64,000 bases of DNA from Prostheceraeus crozeri. Lineage: Eukaryota > Platyhelminthes > Polycladida > Euryleptidae. Position numbers and translations under genes: made by a program. The stretch lies in assembly GCA_907163375.1 (NCBI GenBank), contig CAJQUW010010381.1, positions 28,501 through 92,500 of the forward strand, read 5' to 3'. Below, one piece after another: positions 7,807 through 19,500 of this stretch; the stretch's first letter is position 1, and the number at the start of each line of letters is the position of its first letter. Under the pieces are notes generated by a model that worked only from the letters and a program-made list of their open reading frames with translations, did no database searches and was not told where the DNA came from.

Positions 7807-8353
7807 AGCACTGCTTCCACTCGAAACAGTCCATTTTACAACCCAACATTCAGCAGATTGCACGAAAAACATCACACACTATAGCCTCAAGACAAATCCT
7901 GGCGGTCGCCCAAGACCACCACGACACTCTGCCGTTCCAGAGGGGGGGGTGCCGGTCGAGTGTTCGCCGTTTACTTACTACTCTAGATTCTAACCACCGC
8001 ATCCTTGATCCCGAAATCACTCTAGACGAAGTTATTAGTTTCGACGACAACATTGAAACCAATGATCCTACAGTGTCCATTAAATAGAGGTTTTACTGTA
8101 TTTCCAGAACCAAGTGTCTCAGTTTACCAAGTAAATAAGTTTATTGATCGATTATCAGCGTGCGATTAAATTTGACGAGAATATACAAAAGTATACAAAT
8201 CAGTGCAACTCTGTCAGTTCCTTCAGGCGCCATCTGACAGCTAAGGGGTTGGTTATTCTATAGCATACGGGTGTAGTTTCACTGGATAGTAATGATTCCG
8301 TCAAATTCTTTATTTGTTTCAAGTTATATTGCCATATGAAGTCGATACAGAAA
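7807..8353. other. Intergenic; possible end of a pogo/Tc1-like element
   Basis: A third poly-G tract lies at about 7941. On the minus strand, 8096-8070 reads TACAGTAAAACCTCTATTTA, which resembles the terminal repeat of pogo/Tigger-type elements. The plus frame just before it ends in an acidic tail (DEVISFDDNIE). No matching second end was found. Confidence 0.3.
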
Positions 8354-9290
8354 TGTCGGGTAATATCGACACTAGTGTCGATAGGTACCCAGCATCATTT
8401 TTTCACCAGGATGCTGACTAAATAGCCAGCATTTTATCATTATTTTTTGCTGTCTCATAGAACATCGCCTTCACACGATTTGAATGCATCCCTATATAAA
8501 TTATTAGGTCTATTTAGAACATGTGTGGAAAATGACGGGTAATATCGACAGCTAAAAACAGTTTTAGGGCTCTCGCGGCTGCATTTCTCGGTTTTTATAT
8601 GAATTATGATATCCAAAAAATCTCTTCTTACTCGGGTACATTTATCCATTCATTTAATTTCTGATTTTAAGTGAAAAGTGAAGTGCAGCCTGCAGTGATA
8701 TTCGCATAATATCGACACAATGCAGGGCGATATGGACGATTCCCTAAAGAAGCGTCAAAAAAAGGACAAGTAAATTAAACTAAAAAAATTGTATATTATA
8801 CGAAACGACATTTTGCACATCTGTTGTCTCTTTGATAGTCTGAAAATGCGAAACTTCATCACTCATCACTCTCCGCTGCGTTACACACTTGTGTTACATG
8901 CATGAAAATGTGTGGAATTCTTCGTCGTCTTTGACGAAGATTTGTTCGCCTATCTACACTGCTTTCAGCTATAGTGAAATTTCAACTAATCCGACAATCA
9001 AAGAAGCTACAAATTTCGCTTCATGCTAATATAAATCGTCTTTAATCTACCATACCTGGCAAATTTCGACGCTTCTTTCTGGGACTGTCGATATTACCCG
9101 ACAAAGTGTCGATATTGTACGAACATCATTATAGTTTACACACCTTGCTTTTCACCTATAATCAAAAATTAAATCGATAAACTAACAATTCGAGCAAGAA
9201 GAGATCACTTGGATATCACGGTTCATATCTAAGCCAAGAAATACAGCCGTGAGGGCCCGAAAACTATTTCACTGTCGATAATACCTGATT
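8354..9290. repeat. Inverted array of GTAATATCGACA motifs
   Basis: TGTCGGGTAATATCGACA at 8354-8371 is exactly inverted at 9087-9104. Related forward copies lie at 8533-8550 (one mismatch) and about 8706, and further reverse copies at about 9107 and 9272. The first copy runs into a perfect 20-bp palindrome, TATCGACACTAGTGTCGATA (8364-8383). Three forward copies followed by three reverse copies look like the subterminal repeats of a non-autonomous DNA transposon. No coding sequence is visible inside. Confidence 0.6.
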
Positions 9291-10139
9291 TTACCCTACG
9301 AGATGCTGGTTTGAAATGTACATTTACATGCACATAGTTGATTTATCACATTCTACATCATACTGAGAGCAGATGCGAGTTGGAAAGTTTTAAGCAGACA
9401 TAAAGTCTGTGGACGGAACATGATGTTTGTTTCTGTCATGTAGCTAGTAAATTACTTGTTTAATTGATCTTGCCGTTGAATATAGCTTATATAACGATGA
9501 GGGTTGACATATTTCCACTTTTTTATATGATAAGAGAAGACCGCAAGAATTTGCTTTTGATCAGACATTCAGAGAGTTCAACCATCACCCTACACCTCCA
9601 ATTTTCGATTCCGTTGATGCCATAGACTCTACTGATTTCCGACTACCCGTATAATCTTTACCATACGAAAATCCGGAATACATAATGCAACGTACAAATA
9701 TCACGGACAGGCATAGTAAAGCGATGTACACTTGTAATATTTGTATTTTATTAAAATATTGCGGCATGACATTTTCGGGTAGCAGTCTGCTTTTGGGTTC
9801 ACTTAAAAAGTTGATTCAGTCTCGATATCTGATCGTCGAACGAAGTTCCTTTTCCCGAATCTGAAAAAAGAACAAGATTCTATGTTGCGTCATTGAAATG
9901 AAGATCATTTGTGACTGCGATATTTCGTGACGATAAAATACGTGTTAAATAAGATAATAAGTGCATATCAGCTGACATCAGGCTATTCACGATGAGCGCA
10001 TTTGTCTGATGTGTGATGACATCCCAATAATTAGCCTTCAGTAAATGTAACTGCTTTTCCCGTTTAGTGCAGAAAATCACGACATTTATCGGTATGGGAA
10101 AGTCTTTTAAACTTAATCGCCTACGCATTCTGACCGTCA
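9291..10139. other. No recognisable gene
   Basis: Only short frames are present (the longest about 86 codons at 9880-10140 minus, without a recognisable domain). Nothing else is seen. Confidence 0.6.
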
Positions 10140-10705
10140 ATTTTTACTCCCTGACAAAATTTACTCCCCAGTAAATTTTTCCTAGGATATTTTTACTCCC
10201 CAGTAAATTTTGCCTAGGAAATTTTTACTCCCCCAGTAAATTTTTCCTAGGATATATTTACTCCCCCCTGACAAAATTTACTCCCCCAGTAAGATATCTC
10301 CCCAGTTAGATATCTCTGATATGAGATAGAATTTCACAATTCTGATTGCAGATTCGTTCTTAGGAACCTCAAATTGATGGGACTAGCATGAATTGAAGAA
10401 AACAGTAGTCAGTAACAAAAAATGGTTCCGCTAACTTCACAAACTGACTTCCAAAAAAGTAAAATCGCATTTACTGAGCAAAAACTGGGTTTTTGTGGGA
10501 TAACAATGACAGATTTGAAATCAGCGAGTCAAACTGCATCGGATAGGCTAAATTTACTAGGGAGTAGAATATTCTAGGCCAAATTTACTGGGGGAGTAAA
10601 TTTTGTCAGGGGGGAATAAATAGTTCCTAGGCAAATTTTACTGGGGGAGTAAAAATTTCCTAGGAAAAATTTGCTGGGGAGTAAATTTTGTCAGGGAGTA
10701 AAAAT
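10140..10705. mobile_element. Foldback MITE with long, internally repeated inverted arms
   Basis: The left arm (10140 to about 10300) and right arm (about 10545-10705) are inverted copies beginning ATTTTTACTCCCTGAC. Each arm is built from 3-5 units of about 30-38 bp of the form TTTACTCCCCCAGTAAA plus a CCTAGG box. The central 240 bp is unique. No target duplication is evident and no protein is encoded. The arms within arms would allow a very stable cruciform. Confidence 0.85.
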
Positions 10706-11426
10706 AAACTGCTACACCGGCAGCATCAATTCATGGAACTCCTACATAATCAGGAAGTTTCAAATAAGAACCGTATCATTTTTGATGAAGCTAATTTTGA
10801 TTCAAATCATTGATGCCACTTTGACCATATTTTCGCAAATGAAAGCTTATAGTGAGCTGATATATCCAACATGTAGACACATTTCCAATCAAAAAGATTA
10901 AAGAAACCATATGAACAACGCTCCCGGCAAGGTTCTGTCAAATCCTGGGTGCCACTCATGAGTAGACTGAATATTGGCAACATTTACATAGAATACATAT
11001 TTTTCGAAACATATGTTTTATTTGCCAATGTTAATCGAAATTTTAAATATTCAACATTTTTGTTAAATTGCCATACATACGTGCACTTCAATTGTATAGC
11101 AGGGAGAATGGCGCACCATGAGACATTAATCAATTTTTTTCCCTCGACTAAGTTCTATTGATGCTAAAGAACTAAACTTACCGATTTGATAATGTTGGAA
11201 AGTCATGTTGCTCATATGTGATTTCAAGGTCATTGGTTAACACTATGTGTCAAATTACAAACTTTTCAGGAGAAGCATAACACTGTCTATAGATTCCAAT
11301 TCTTATGAAAATGGAAATCATCTTAGCATGTGGTTTTTAACATCCTTCTACTATCGACAAGATGTTTTCAAATACAAATTGAATCCAAGAAAGGGCTGCA
11401 ATTGGGTGTAATTCATTTTAAGAATG
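10706..11426. other. Probable neuropeptide gene intron or 3' region; no exon found
   Basis: I looked on the minus strand for an acceptor followed by an amidation site (Phe or Tyr, Gly, then basic residues) to complete the neuropeptide gene and did not find a convincing one here. Confidence 0.4.
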
Positions 11427-11619
11427 CACGTGTGCGATATTACTTGCTAAAACACATGTGAGATATTAACCAAGAATGCATTATCATATGACATAGCAAT
11501 ATTTGTTGCTGCAGCACATGTGAGATAAAGGCATTGATACAGCTTTTATCGAAAAAAACGAAAATTGCTAAAATAGCACATGTGAGATATTGCCGTGGTC
11601 CCTAAAATGCACACATGTG
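11427..11619. promoter_or_regulatory. Cluster of five CACATGTG E-box palindromes
   Basis: CACGTGTG at 11427 and CACATGTG at 11453, 11515, 11577 and 11612, all on the same strand sense and mostly followed by AGATATT. Two intervals are exactly 62 bases. The cluster sits about 280-470 bases downstream of the neuropeptide exon donor, so inside its intron. It may be an enhancer bound by bHLH factors, or a decayed minisatellite. Confidence 0.45.
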
Positions 11620-11894
11620 ATATTATCGCGACAACGACGAGTTATACTGTATTATCACGGCATGATTCATAGACTCATAAAATATCATTCCAACATTGAA
11701 AGCCAATGCGATTCGCTGAGTAGCATCTAGAAGATCACAGCAAACTTTTTAGATTGCTGGTTTTGATTTCGATTTTGAAGCAGAGACATTTTGAATCTAC
11801 CTATTTATATACCTATATATTACCTATATATTATGTACCTATCAAATTGTCAACTTTTCCTAAGTATTCAATCTGCTCGCTACAAAGGACTTAC

Positions 11895-12096
11895 CGCGGT
11901 CGCTCCACCATTCTGAAATAGTTTCCCAATGCAGAGAGATAGGCTGCTACTTGGTCTTTGGATGTCACATCTGCTGGTGGAGGAGGAGGTCTGAATCTCA
12001 TGCCACAAGAGTCCTGAGCTCTCAGAACGAGGATAAATTGGATGATAATACCCAAAGGCAGGAATCGTGAGCAACTACGCAGCAATGGCATAATAA
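11895..12096 (-). CDS. NPF: Neuropeptide F/Y precursor, exon with signal peptide and most of the mature peptide
   Basis: Coding starts at the ATG at 12091. A signal peptide of about 25 residues (hydrophobic core LPLGIIIQFILVL, cleavage near LRA) leads straight into a mature peptide with a poly-Pro N-terminus (RPPPPPADV), an amphipathic helix (AAYLSALGNYFRM) and the C-terminus ERPR. This matches neuropeptide F/Y peptides, which signal through G-protein-coupled receptors in feeding and related behaviours. The exon ends CCG CG followed by GTAAGT, placing the intron between bases 2 and 3 of the penultimate Arg codon, the conserved family position. The 5' boundary is a strong acceptor (long pyrimidine tract, then ACAG) ending at 12097. 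The last residue, amidation Gly and propeptide lie in a following exon I did not find. Confidence 0.88.
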
Positions 12097-12894
12097 CTGT
12101 CAACAGAAAACAGAAAAAAATATGAATATAAACGAGCTGAGGATTCCATGACATACAGGAACTCACAAGGCCATAAACTGCAACCTTGAAGACCTACAGA
12201 GGACCTCAGCTGCATCAATTTTATGCATTGCATCATATTTACCTCTTGCCACAAATTCGGAGGCCCACAAGACGATGCTCATCAAATGGCGAGCTTTAAT
12301 TGTCATATGCGGTTATTCATAGTAGTACCGTGATTAAATAGTTCATGACATGCAATATTGTAGGGTTCATAAAATTATTTGGTCTTAACCGGTCCCGCTA
12401 CTTCTTATAGAGATCTACGGTGTCACACAACGTGATCAAGCACAACATGATATGTTAAGACAAAAAAAGGAAAACTTAAACTTTCTATACTAAAGCTTTA
12501 AATAAACATTTACAGCAGCGCTAAGATAAAAAAATTACAGTCTTGTAATTAGAGAAAGGATAAAAATTCCTTTTGCTGACGTAGGGACGTAGGGATGGAC
12601 TGCGAAAAATATCGCAGTGGCTTCAACGGTCTATTCACAATTGTGTGTTATTCGCGGCTGAAGTTACAAATGCATGTGATTACCTTGCCAAATAAATTTA
12701 TGAATAAGAGTGTTTTGTGCAATTTTAAGCATTATGAAGACAATAGAAAGTTTATTTCGAAAATTCCGAATTCACTTGTATTAAATGTGTCTTTCAATCA
12801 GGGCGCTCATCAAAGCTAACATTGAAATCATCTTAAGTGACCCATAGAGTGTTCCATTGACCCCTGGATTTGTATGAAATGTATGCGTCATGTG
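12097..12894. other. Upstream of the neuropeptide exon; no gene recognised
   Basis: Holds the pyrimidine-rich acceptor of the neuropeptide exon at its lower edge. The 74-codon plus frame at 12595 has no recognisable feature. A promoter or first exon of the neuropeptide gene may lie here or further right; I could not place it. Confidence 0.4.
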
Positions 12895-13666
12895 TAAATG
12901 CAATTAAAGCATCCTCATCACATCAAGTTGGATATTGTCAATTGTCTAGTGAGAAGAGCAAAGGAAGCTTGTTCCGGATGTGCTGGAGAGAGAGCTTAAA
13001 TTTTTACAAAGAATTTTCACCGACAATGGATATCCAGGAAAATGAGTGCAGAGATCGTATCATACCATGAGTGATGAAAATACAGATTCCGCCTCCAATT
13101 CTGATGGAGACCGGAACTGTCTCGTGATGCTCCCGTATGTTAAAGGTGTTAGTGATAAAATACAAAGGTTGGTTTTGAGTAATGGGGTACAAACTGCATT
13201 TCAACCAAACATGAGTCTGCGGCATTGTCTCACTAAAGTTAAAGAAAAGGCCTCTTATGTAAATACGAGCAATATTGTCTACAAAATAAACTGTAAGGAT
13301 TGTGATCAGTTTTACATAGGAGAAAATGAAAGGAAACTAAACACACGTGTGGATGAGAATACACGTGATACTCGTGACTTTCGTCTCACTTCAGCAGTAT
13401 CTGAGCATGCGCACAACATTTGTTATCAACCCAATTTCGAGGCATCTATAATCGCCAAGGAGAAAGACTTTCGAAGAAGAAAGCAGATAGAAACTATGTA
13501 TATTTCAGCTAACCGAGACAGGGTATGTAACAGAGATAATGGTGTTGGAATTAATGACTTATGGAGACTTTTAAACCATCGATTCTCTTATCAATTTAGA
13601 CTTAAAAGCATGTCACTTTTATCTCTTAAGTATACTTTTATCTCTATCTTTATTAAATTGTATTGA
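12895..13666 (+). pseudogene. Penelope-like element: end of reverse transcriptase and GIY-YIG endonuclease
   Basis: Plus-strand remnant in several frames. The segment about 12900-13040 encodes, with two frame changes, the end of a PLE reverse transcriptase (HHIKLDIVNCLVRRAKEAC, then ELKFLQRIFTDNGYP). From 13130 an open frame carries LPYVKGVSDKIQR and then the GIY-YIG nuclease: NIVYKINCKDCDQFYIG at about residues 76-92 of the 13046 frame, followed by RKLNTRV. The His/Glu region after it (ENTRD) departs from the usual form. A helix-rich end with LLNHRF follows. PLE proteins copy RNA at a nuclease-made nick. The 5' part of the reverse transcriptase is missing. Confidence 0.85.
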
Positions 13667-13729
13667 TTGCTCTTGTGACTTCTCACTAATCGTGCATGCA
13701 TCCACTCTGTACGATCAAATACTACTCTG

Positions 13730-13782
13730 TACTCTGTAATGATCAAGGTGGGCAGATCAGTCACCGAAACGTCTGCTTCAAT
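13730..13782 (+). ncRNA. Hammerhead-ribozyme-like motif, degenerate, at the PLE 3' end
   Basis: About 80 bases after the endonuclease stop, AAGGTG and CACC pair as a short stem directly before GAAACGTC, which continues into CTGC that can pair with GCAG upstream. PLEs are known to carry hammerhead ribozymes of this layout. The first conserved core (normally CTGATGA) is changed to AATGATCA, so activity is doubtful. Confidence 0.35.
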
Positions 13783-14618
13783 ATGTTATTTATTTACAGT
13801 TGGAGCATTTTCCGAAAAACACACATTTGAATACGTCATATTTACCTTTCTTTGCAAATCAATCCAAATAGAATTTCGTACTTAAATAGCTTGATTGTAA
13901 TTCATTAAGGGGGCATCATTTTCATTAATTTCTAGTCGTCTAATATGCCTGATATGCAAATCAAAACTGCTTATAATCTCTGAAGAAAATAAAGAATGAT
14001 CGCTCCTTTTTCCGCGTAGTTTTTTATTTAAAATTGTCAAAACTCGCCCGCGTTTCGCCCTTCCGACAGCCTCAAGGGCTTTGAATGTGACACAACTGTT
14101 GAAAAATTGGTCTTACATACAAATCACTGGTCTAATCAGGGCAACTCATCAAATCAGCTCATGACATCTGTTCAATTGCGGCGTTTTCAACACAATATAG
14201 CGTGATTCAGCCATTCTAATAATTATAAAGTAATCGTCGTATTTTGTCTATCCAAAATCTTGTAACTAAAATCATCAATGGTCATCACTTCACCGCAATG
14301 GCCTAGCAAGTTATGGTCAGTCAATGCACTTTTACATCTCGATTCTTTAAACTACGTTAGTGTTCGTGGAATCTAGTTCTGAAGGTCGACATATTTTACC
14401 TGTGTACTTCTTTTGGCAAAGATTGCAAGCGAATTCATAAATTACATAAATATAATATTCATAAATATCATAATAAAAAAATTTCATGTTTAAAATTCCC
14501 TACAATCTGATGAAATGTTTGCATTTTTTGCATTTTTGCTGCACGCATCTTTTGTGTATTGAGCCTACATTCCTTGGTGTTCCCACAAATAAATCCCTCA
14601 ATAAAAAAGAAGATCATT
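13783..14618. other. No recognisable gene
   Basis: AT-rich with no open frame of note. Near 14040 the phrase CGCCCGCGTTTCGCCCTTCC resembles PLE-type end sequence but no protein is attached. Confidence 0.5.
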
Positions 14619-15363
14619 ATGCGATGCAGGGATGCGGAGTCGGAGTCCTATCAAATGATAGAACTCTGGACTCCGGCCTATAACTAGACCCGAAATATAT
14701 TACAAACAAATTATTTATTCTCGTTCATAGCTGTCTGTCACTGTCTTGATGTCAACTTTCTCCGTCAAACAAAAGTGCAGAGACTCAGTACATGCAAAGC
14801 TTGTAATAGTTGAGGGAATGAACCGTGATAGTGGAAAAAGGACTGCCTTTTCACTCGGCGATTTAGTAGAGAAGACAAGCCTTCCTAGCCTCAATCAAAC
14901 CTACGCACCAAAGGTCACATCAGAGACAAAAATGAAATACTAGTTTGTTTGAGAACGTTGCCTCTTACCATCACGTTAATCGTGTGTGATGGCTCCTCTA
15001 AAGCACATATAAAAATCGAAAGTGAACTCATATTTTTTGGAGAAGGATGGGGGATTTTCCTGCCTGGTAGAGACTGGAGAAAAACAGTATGAACCACACA
15101 TCAAGAAGATGGGAGGAGCCGAGTCATATGCATCCAACTGAAAGCGACATTTGATAAACTTTCATCGAAAATGATTGATAATTGATACAATAATGATCAC
15201 TAAATATAGGTTCAGGTAAGCCTATAATGATCTATGATGTTGGTTACCAGTTTTTTTTTCAAAAAACTAGGCTATATATACTTACCACCCGGAGTCCTAT
15301 CAACCCCTGGAGTAGGAGTCGGAGTCCTATCAAAATGGTAGGATCCGCATCCCTGATACGATG
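14619..15363. mobile_element. hAT-like MITE with 8-bp target duplication
   Basis: The element is 14627-15355 (729 bp). It begins CAGGGATGCGG and ends with the inverse CCGCATCCCTG. Inside both ends are GGAGTC hexamer arrays (GGAGTCGGAGTCCTATCAAA at both ends). The flanks ATGCGATG (14619-14626) and ATACGATG (15356-15363) match at 7 of 8 bases, the duplication length of hAT transposases. It encodes nothing, so it depended on a transposase elsewhere. Confidence 0.85.
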
Positions 15364-16439
15364 ACACAATTTTTGAGATACTTCTGCTACCTTTCATAAT
15401 TTTTTAGCTGCCACGCTTTATTGGACCTACCAAGTAAAGGATTAACACAGTGCCAATAATTTTGATTTCGAAGTGCAGTGTATAAATTGGAATTCTCGAA
15501 ATTCATGATGTTTTAGTGATCTATCAACTATGACGACATATTTCAACAAGCGCTGACTAATAAGCTTAGATTGCGAACAAAATGATTTAAATGATATTTT
15601 TGAAATTATCAAACTTTCCTTTTTGAAACAGTGAAGGTAACCAGCTCAAAGGATTGTAAATGAGCAAACACTCACTTATTTATTGACATGTTATTACATT
15701 GTCCTTTAACACAGACCATTTTCATTTTGTAATACTTGCTCTACTACGACAAAGAGACTAACACTTTTGATAGTAAATTAGCTTTCAGCACAGCTCCTTT
15801 AATAATATTTGACCATGCAAATTTTAATTCAAGTAAAAGCAAAATATTCCCGACTAGTTTCTACCATTCACTCTTTGTCAAAGCATGCACAAATGAAAAC
15901 ACTAAACTTGTAAATACTGGACACATGTCCATGAGAGATAAAAAGATTAGTTCAATTAAGTTGTTTCTCATGTACGTGTGTCGTGCATTTTGTACAGGAA
16001 GTGTGATCATTTCCCTTGACAGAGAGCTGTATTTTTTATTTTATTTTATTATTTTATTTTTTTATTTTAGCTGTATTACAGAGAATTTTGTTTTACATAA
16101 ATTCATGACCTATTGAGTGAAGATAAAAAGAATGTGTTTTACCCTTAGAATGAAGACAAATGAAAGTGAAGTTTTCAATTTGACACAAGAAATATTAAGA
16201 GCTAATAAGCAAGATAACAGTATAATGTGCTTTAAATTGCTGTATTTGTGTTTATTTGCAGTGACAGTTCTGTTGATTTTTATATTGTTATAAAGCAATG
16301 AAATGTTAATTTCTGGTCTTTTAGCTTTTTTATTTTATTCAATATTGCATGTACAGTACATGTATATAGTGTTGCAATTAGTGTAAAAAAGAAGTTTTAA
16401 ATACATACCGTATAAATAGTAAAAATAGAGCACTCTATT
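15364..16439. other. No recognisable gene
   Basis: A 126-codon plus frame (15736-16116) has no domain and ends in a T-rich simple stretch (16027-16066), so I do not call it. Nothing else is seen. Confidence 0.5.
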
Positions 16440-16568
16440 TTTGGCATATCGCTTATCGCTTTATTTTGGAAGTCCAAATTTATCGCTTTATCGTTATCGG
16501 ACTTAACGGAAAAATTTATCGTTGTATCGTTATCGCTTTATCGCTAAATTTATATCTGTCCACCACTG
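16440..16568. repeat. hAT-like terminal region with CGATAA arrays, one end only
   Basis: On the minus strand this begins CAGTGGTGGACAGATATAAA and continues as repeated CGATAA/CGATAACG units. CAGTG starts with subterminal hexamer arrays are common in hAT elements. The opposite end was not found, so the element is truncated or its other end is too diverged. Confidence 0.4.
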
Positions 16569-19500
16569 TGAATTACTGAGTTTTTGTTGAAGCTTACCAT
16601 GAAACCATTACCCCTGTATCTGCCTATTTACCTTATCATTACTTATGGAGACCGTCGCATTAATGGAATTGACATAATTTAACTCCATAGAGTAGAGATG
16701 CAGTCTTTGTTTAACGCATTAGCAGATGCGATATGTCAAATACGCATAGGGTATATTAAAGAGAGGCCTACTTTGACTTGTGGAAAGCATCCTGGATCAT
16801 TCTGAATGCATGTTTTATAAATAGTCAATGTGCATTATGACAAAACATTACAAAATTCACGAAGTAGCAGAAAATGAATGCCTTTTTGTAAAATTGCAAC
16901 AGAATTGCTGAGAATATCCAAGAATTTCGAATATGAAAACTTTACAAGTCATTGGATGTACTAGCAGAACTGTCGAATCTCCATGAAACTAAATTACAGA
17001 CATTAGGTCTACTAGAGAATGAAGTCTAAATTTGTAAAACACCATGAATCATTTCGATGAAAAATTTGCGAATTGCCATGTACACCATTACAACACATTG
17101 AAAATCGGTAATATTTATCTGTGATGAATTTAAATCCCTTTAATAATCTCTGCTCAGTGGAAGGTGCTACCAAAATCATTTCAACCAACTTAAGCTAGCA
17201 ATGTCTTCAAAAATGACTAGCATCAGGAAAGTGCACTTTAGCTACATGATGCGACTGTAAGAAGAAACTCTAGTAAAAAGCAGCATCAATGTAAAAGCTA
17301 AAATTAGGTTGAAAGATGCGTTTCTCAGCGGCACTAGTGACAATTGTACCTAAAGAATATTATCAAATAAATTGATTTTCTATGTCGGATGACTCAATCA
17401 AATCTTAATAACTATTCTTAATTTAAATGTGGCCACTTATGATAAAAATTGCCACTACGCAAAATGTAAACATATTGACTAACTGCTATGTAACTATTGA
17501 TTCATATTTAATTATCATTAATGTTCAGTTGTAATCATTCTTATGATGAAAAACTTCAATATCATTCGTCAAGAACGTCATGAAGGCGGTTGAAAATCTA
17601 TTAAAACAAAGTGCTTTCATCGACCATGCCCAGCAGCGAAAGAACAGGGACACCGTATCAAGGGTACCATCCACTGACGTGTTATTTTTTCTATTCTTAC
17701 TGTACTTGTAGGCATATAGTGAGCTTGTAGTCAACTTGCAACCAGAGGGAATGATTCCGCTGCACTAAGTCTGAACTTGCAAATCACAGGTGATTACAAG
17801 AGCAATCTATTATTGTCTAGCCGCACAAGACAAGCAGCGCTTCGCGCATAAGTCGTTTTTCCATCATTTGAAATAAGCAGAAAGACGTCATGTTTAGCAA
17901 CAGATGTCTACTCTGGCGAGACTTTTCGACCTGCACAGCAAGCCATCGTCAGGCATAAATATTTCTTTCTTAAGTCGTGTGAACTGCCTGGTAAGTTTCA
18001 CGTGAGGATTCTTCAATGGCTGTGTTATATAACTTTATGGCAAGCAAATATACTAGTAATTAAACTAGCAACTCGAATGAAGGAAAGTAATCATACCTAA
18101 TGGTCACGTGGTAAATAGCATTTTGGGCGACCGGACCTCGGTCCATCGCTGATACCAACTAACACTGCAATCAATAATAATGCATTGAAATACTGTACGT
18201 GAGCGCACTAATACCCAAAGTAATAAAATCTTAAAATGTCGGCATGATATTGCGTAACATAGGTCGGTAGACATGTAATAATTCAAACATCGCAGATCTA
18301 AGAGTACCTTTATTACTAATTTAGTACTATTTTGAACACCGTCCTTTTTTAAGGACAGTGCACACAAGGGGGGGATAAAGTTAAATTGCTATAATAATTG
18401 CGTGTAGTAGCGTGTTACGGAAGCACTTTTCATTAAATGATGACAGATCTGCATTATACATGTCCTGCTGACGCTAACATCAAATCTGGACAAATTAGAT
18501 TTGTGAATGTATTGAAAAATTGTCGATGCACTGTAAAATATTGGAAATTAATCAATATATTGAAGTTCATTACGATTTTATACATAGCTTTATGATTTTC
18601 AAAAGTCAAAAGTATATATAAACAACACAATAGGCGTGCTAACTCATAACACATTGCTATATTGTTCGATTTGAGGACACCCAATTCGTTCGATGGATCG
18701 AAAACCATATTATTCGCTAAAGCGCTCTTCGGTCAGTGCCGCTGGCCATTTTCAATAACTTTGAAAATGACTGGAACAATGACAACATCACCCAACCACC
18801 TCTTATAGCACATTGCTTTATTGTTGCTTTAAGTACTGTGAACGGTATAGCGGTGTCTGATTTGAAAAAATTTGATAGACTTCGTCTGGCCTACTCTTAG
18901 TCAAAGCTTGGCCTGATCCTGCCGGAAGACCGTGAAGACTAGAAGTCAGATGTACACAGCATACTGTTATTCCAACAGTAAATGACAGTCGGCACTTGCT
19001 TGTTTTTATAATTTATCTGCTTTTAATTCTGCACTTCCCTTACTTATCGTGATAGAATATTCGATTGAAACTTTTTGCTCTTTATTCGTGTGTAGACATT
19101 TTTGAGTTGGCATGCACCATGCCTTGATATCCAAATAGGACTTTGCTTTATGCTTGGTACAATGTCGACTGAAGCTTGGCATCATCGAAAAGAATCTTGT
19201 TAGTTAAATTACCGAAATATACGCGTTTATATTTCAAGTAAGTAGAGAGTGAATTTACCGAAAAATTGGTAGCTCGAGTGCCCACTGTCCATAAAAAGGA
19301 CGGGTTGAAATCATTCTAAAATGTTTTTAATATAACATTGCATATATTCATGCAATGCATTTGCAATGCGTTTATCAGTAATTTAGGTTGATATCATTTC
19401 GACATTGTGCTCATATCAATTATTTTACTTCTTTTAAATAGTGATTTTTTGCATAATTTGGTATGTTGTTTATTTTTAACATGAGTGTAGCACATGACAT

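Noticed and set aside
6615-7820. Several minus-strand frames of 80-178 codons across the tandem repeat
   Set aside because: They are open only because the repeat period is a multiple of three; the product is repetitive, without ATG consistency or any domain.
11427-11619. CRISPR-like array
   Set aside because: The repeat is only 8-13 bp, spacing is irregular and the DNA is animal nuclear.
15736-16116. 126-codon plus frame as a gene
   Set aside because: The last third is a T-rich simple stretch, and the rest has no recognisable motif or splice support.
17525-17734. 69-codon minus frame with a Trp/Phe-rich stretch
   Set aside because: No family, no splice sites, and several equally long chance frames lie nearby.
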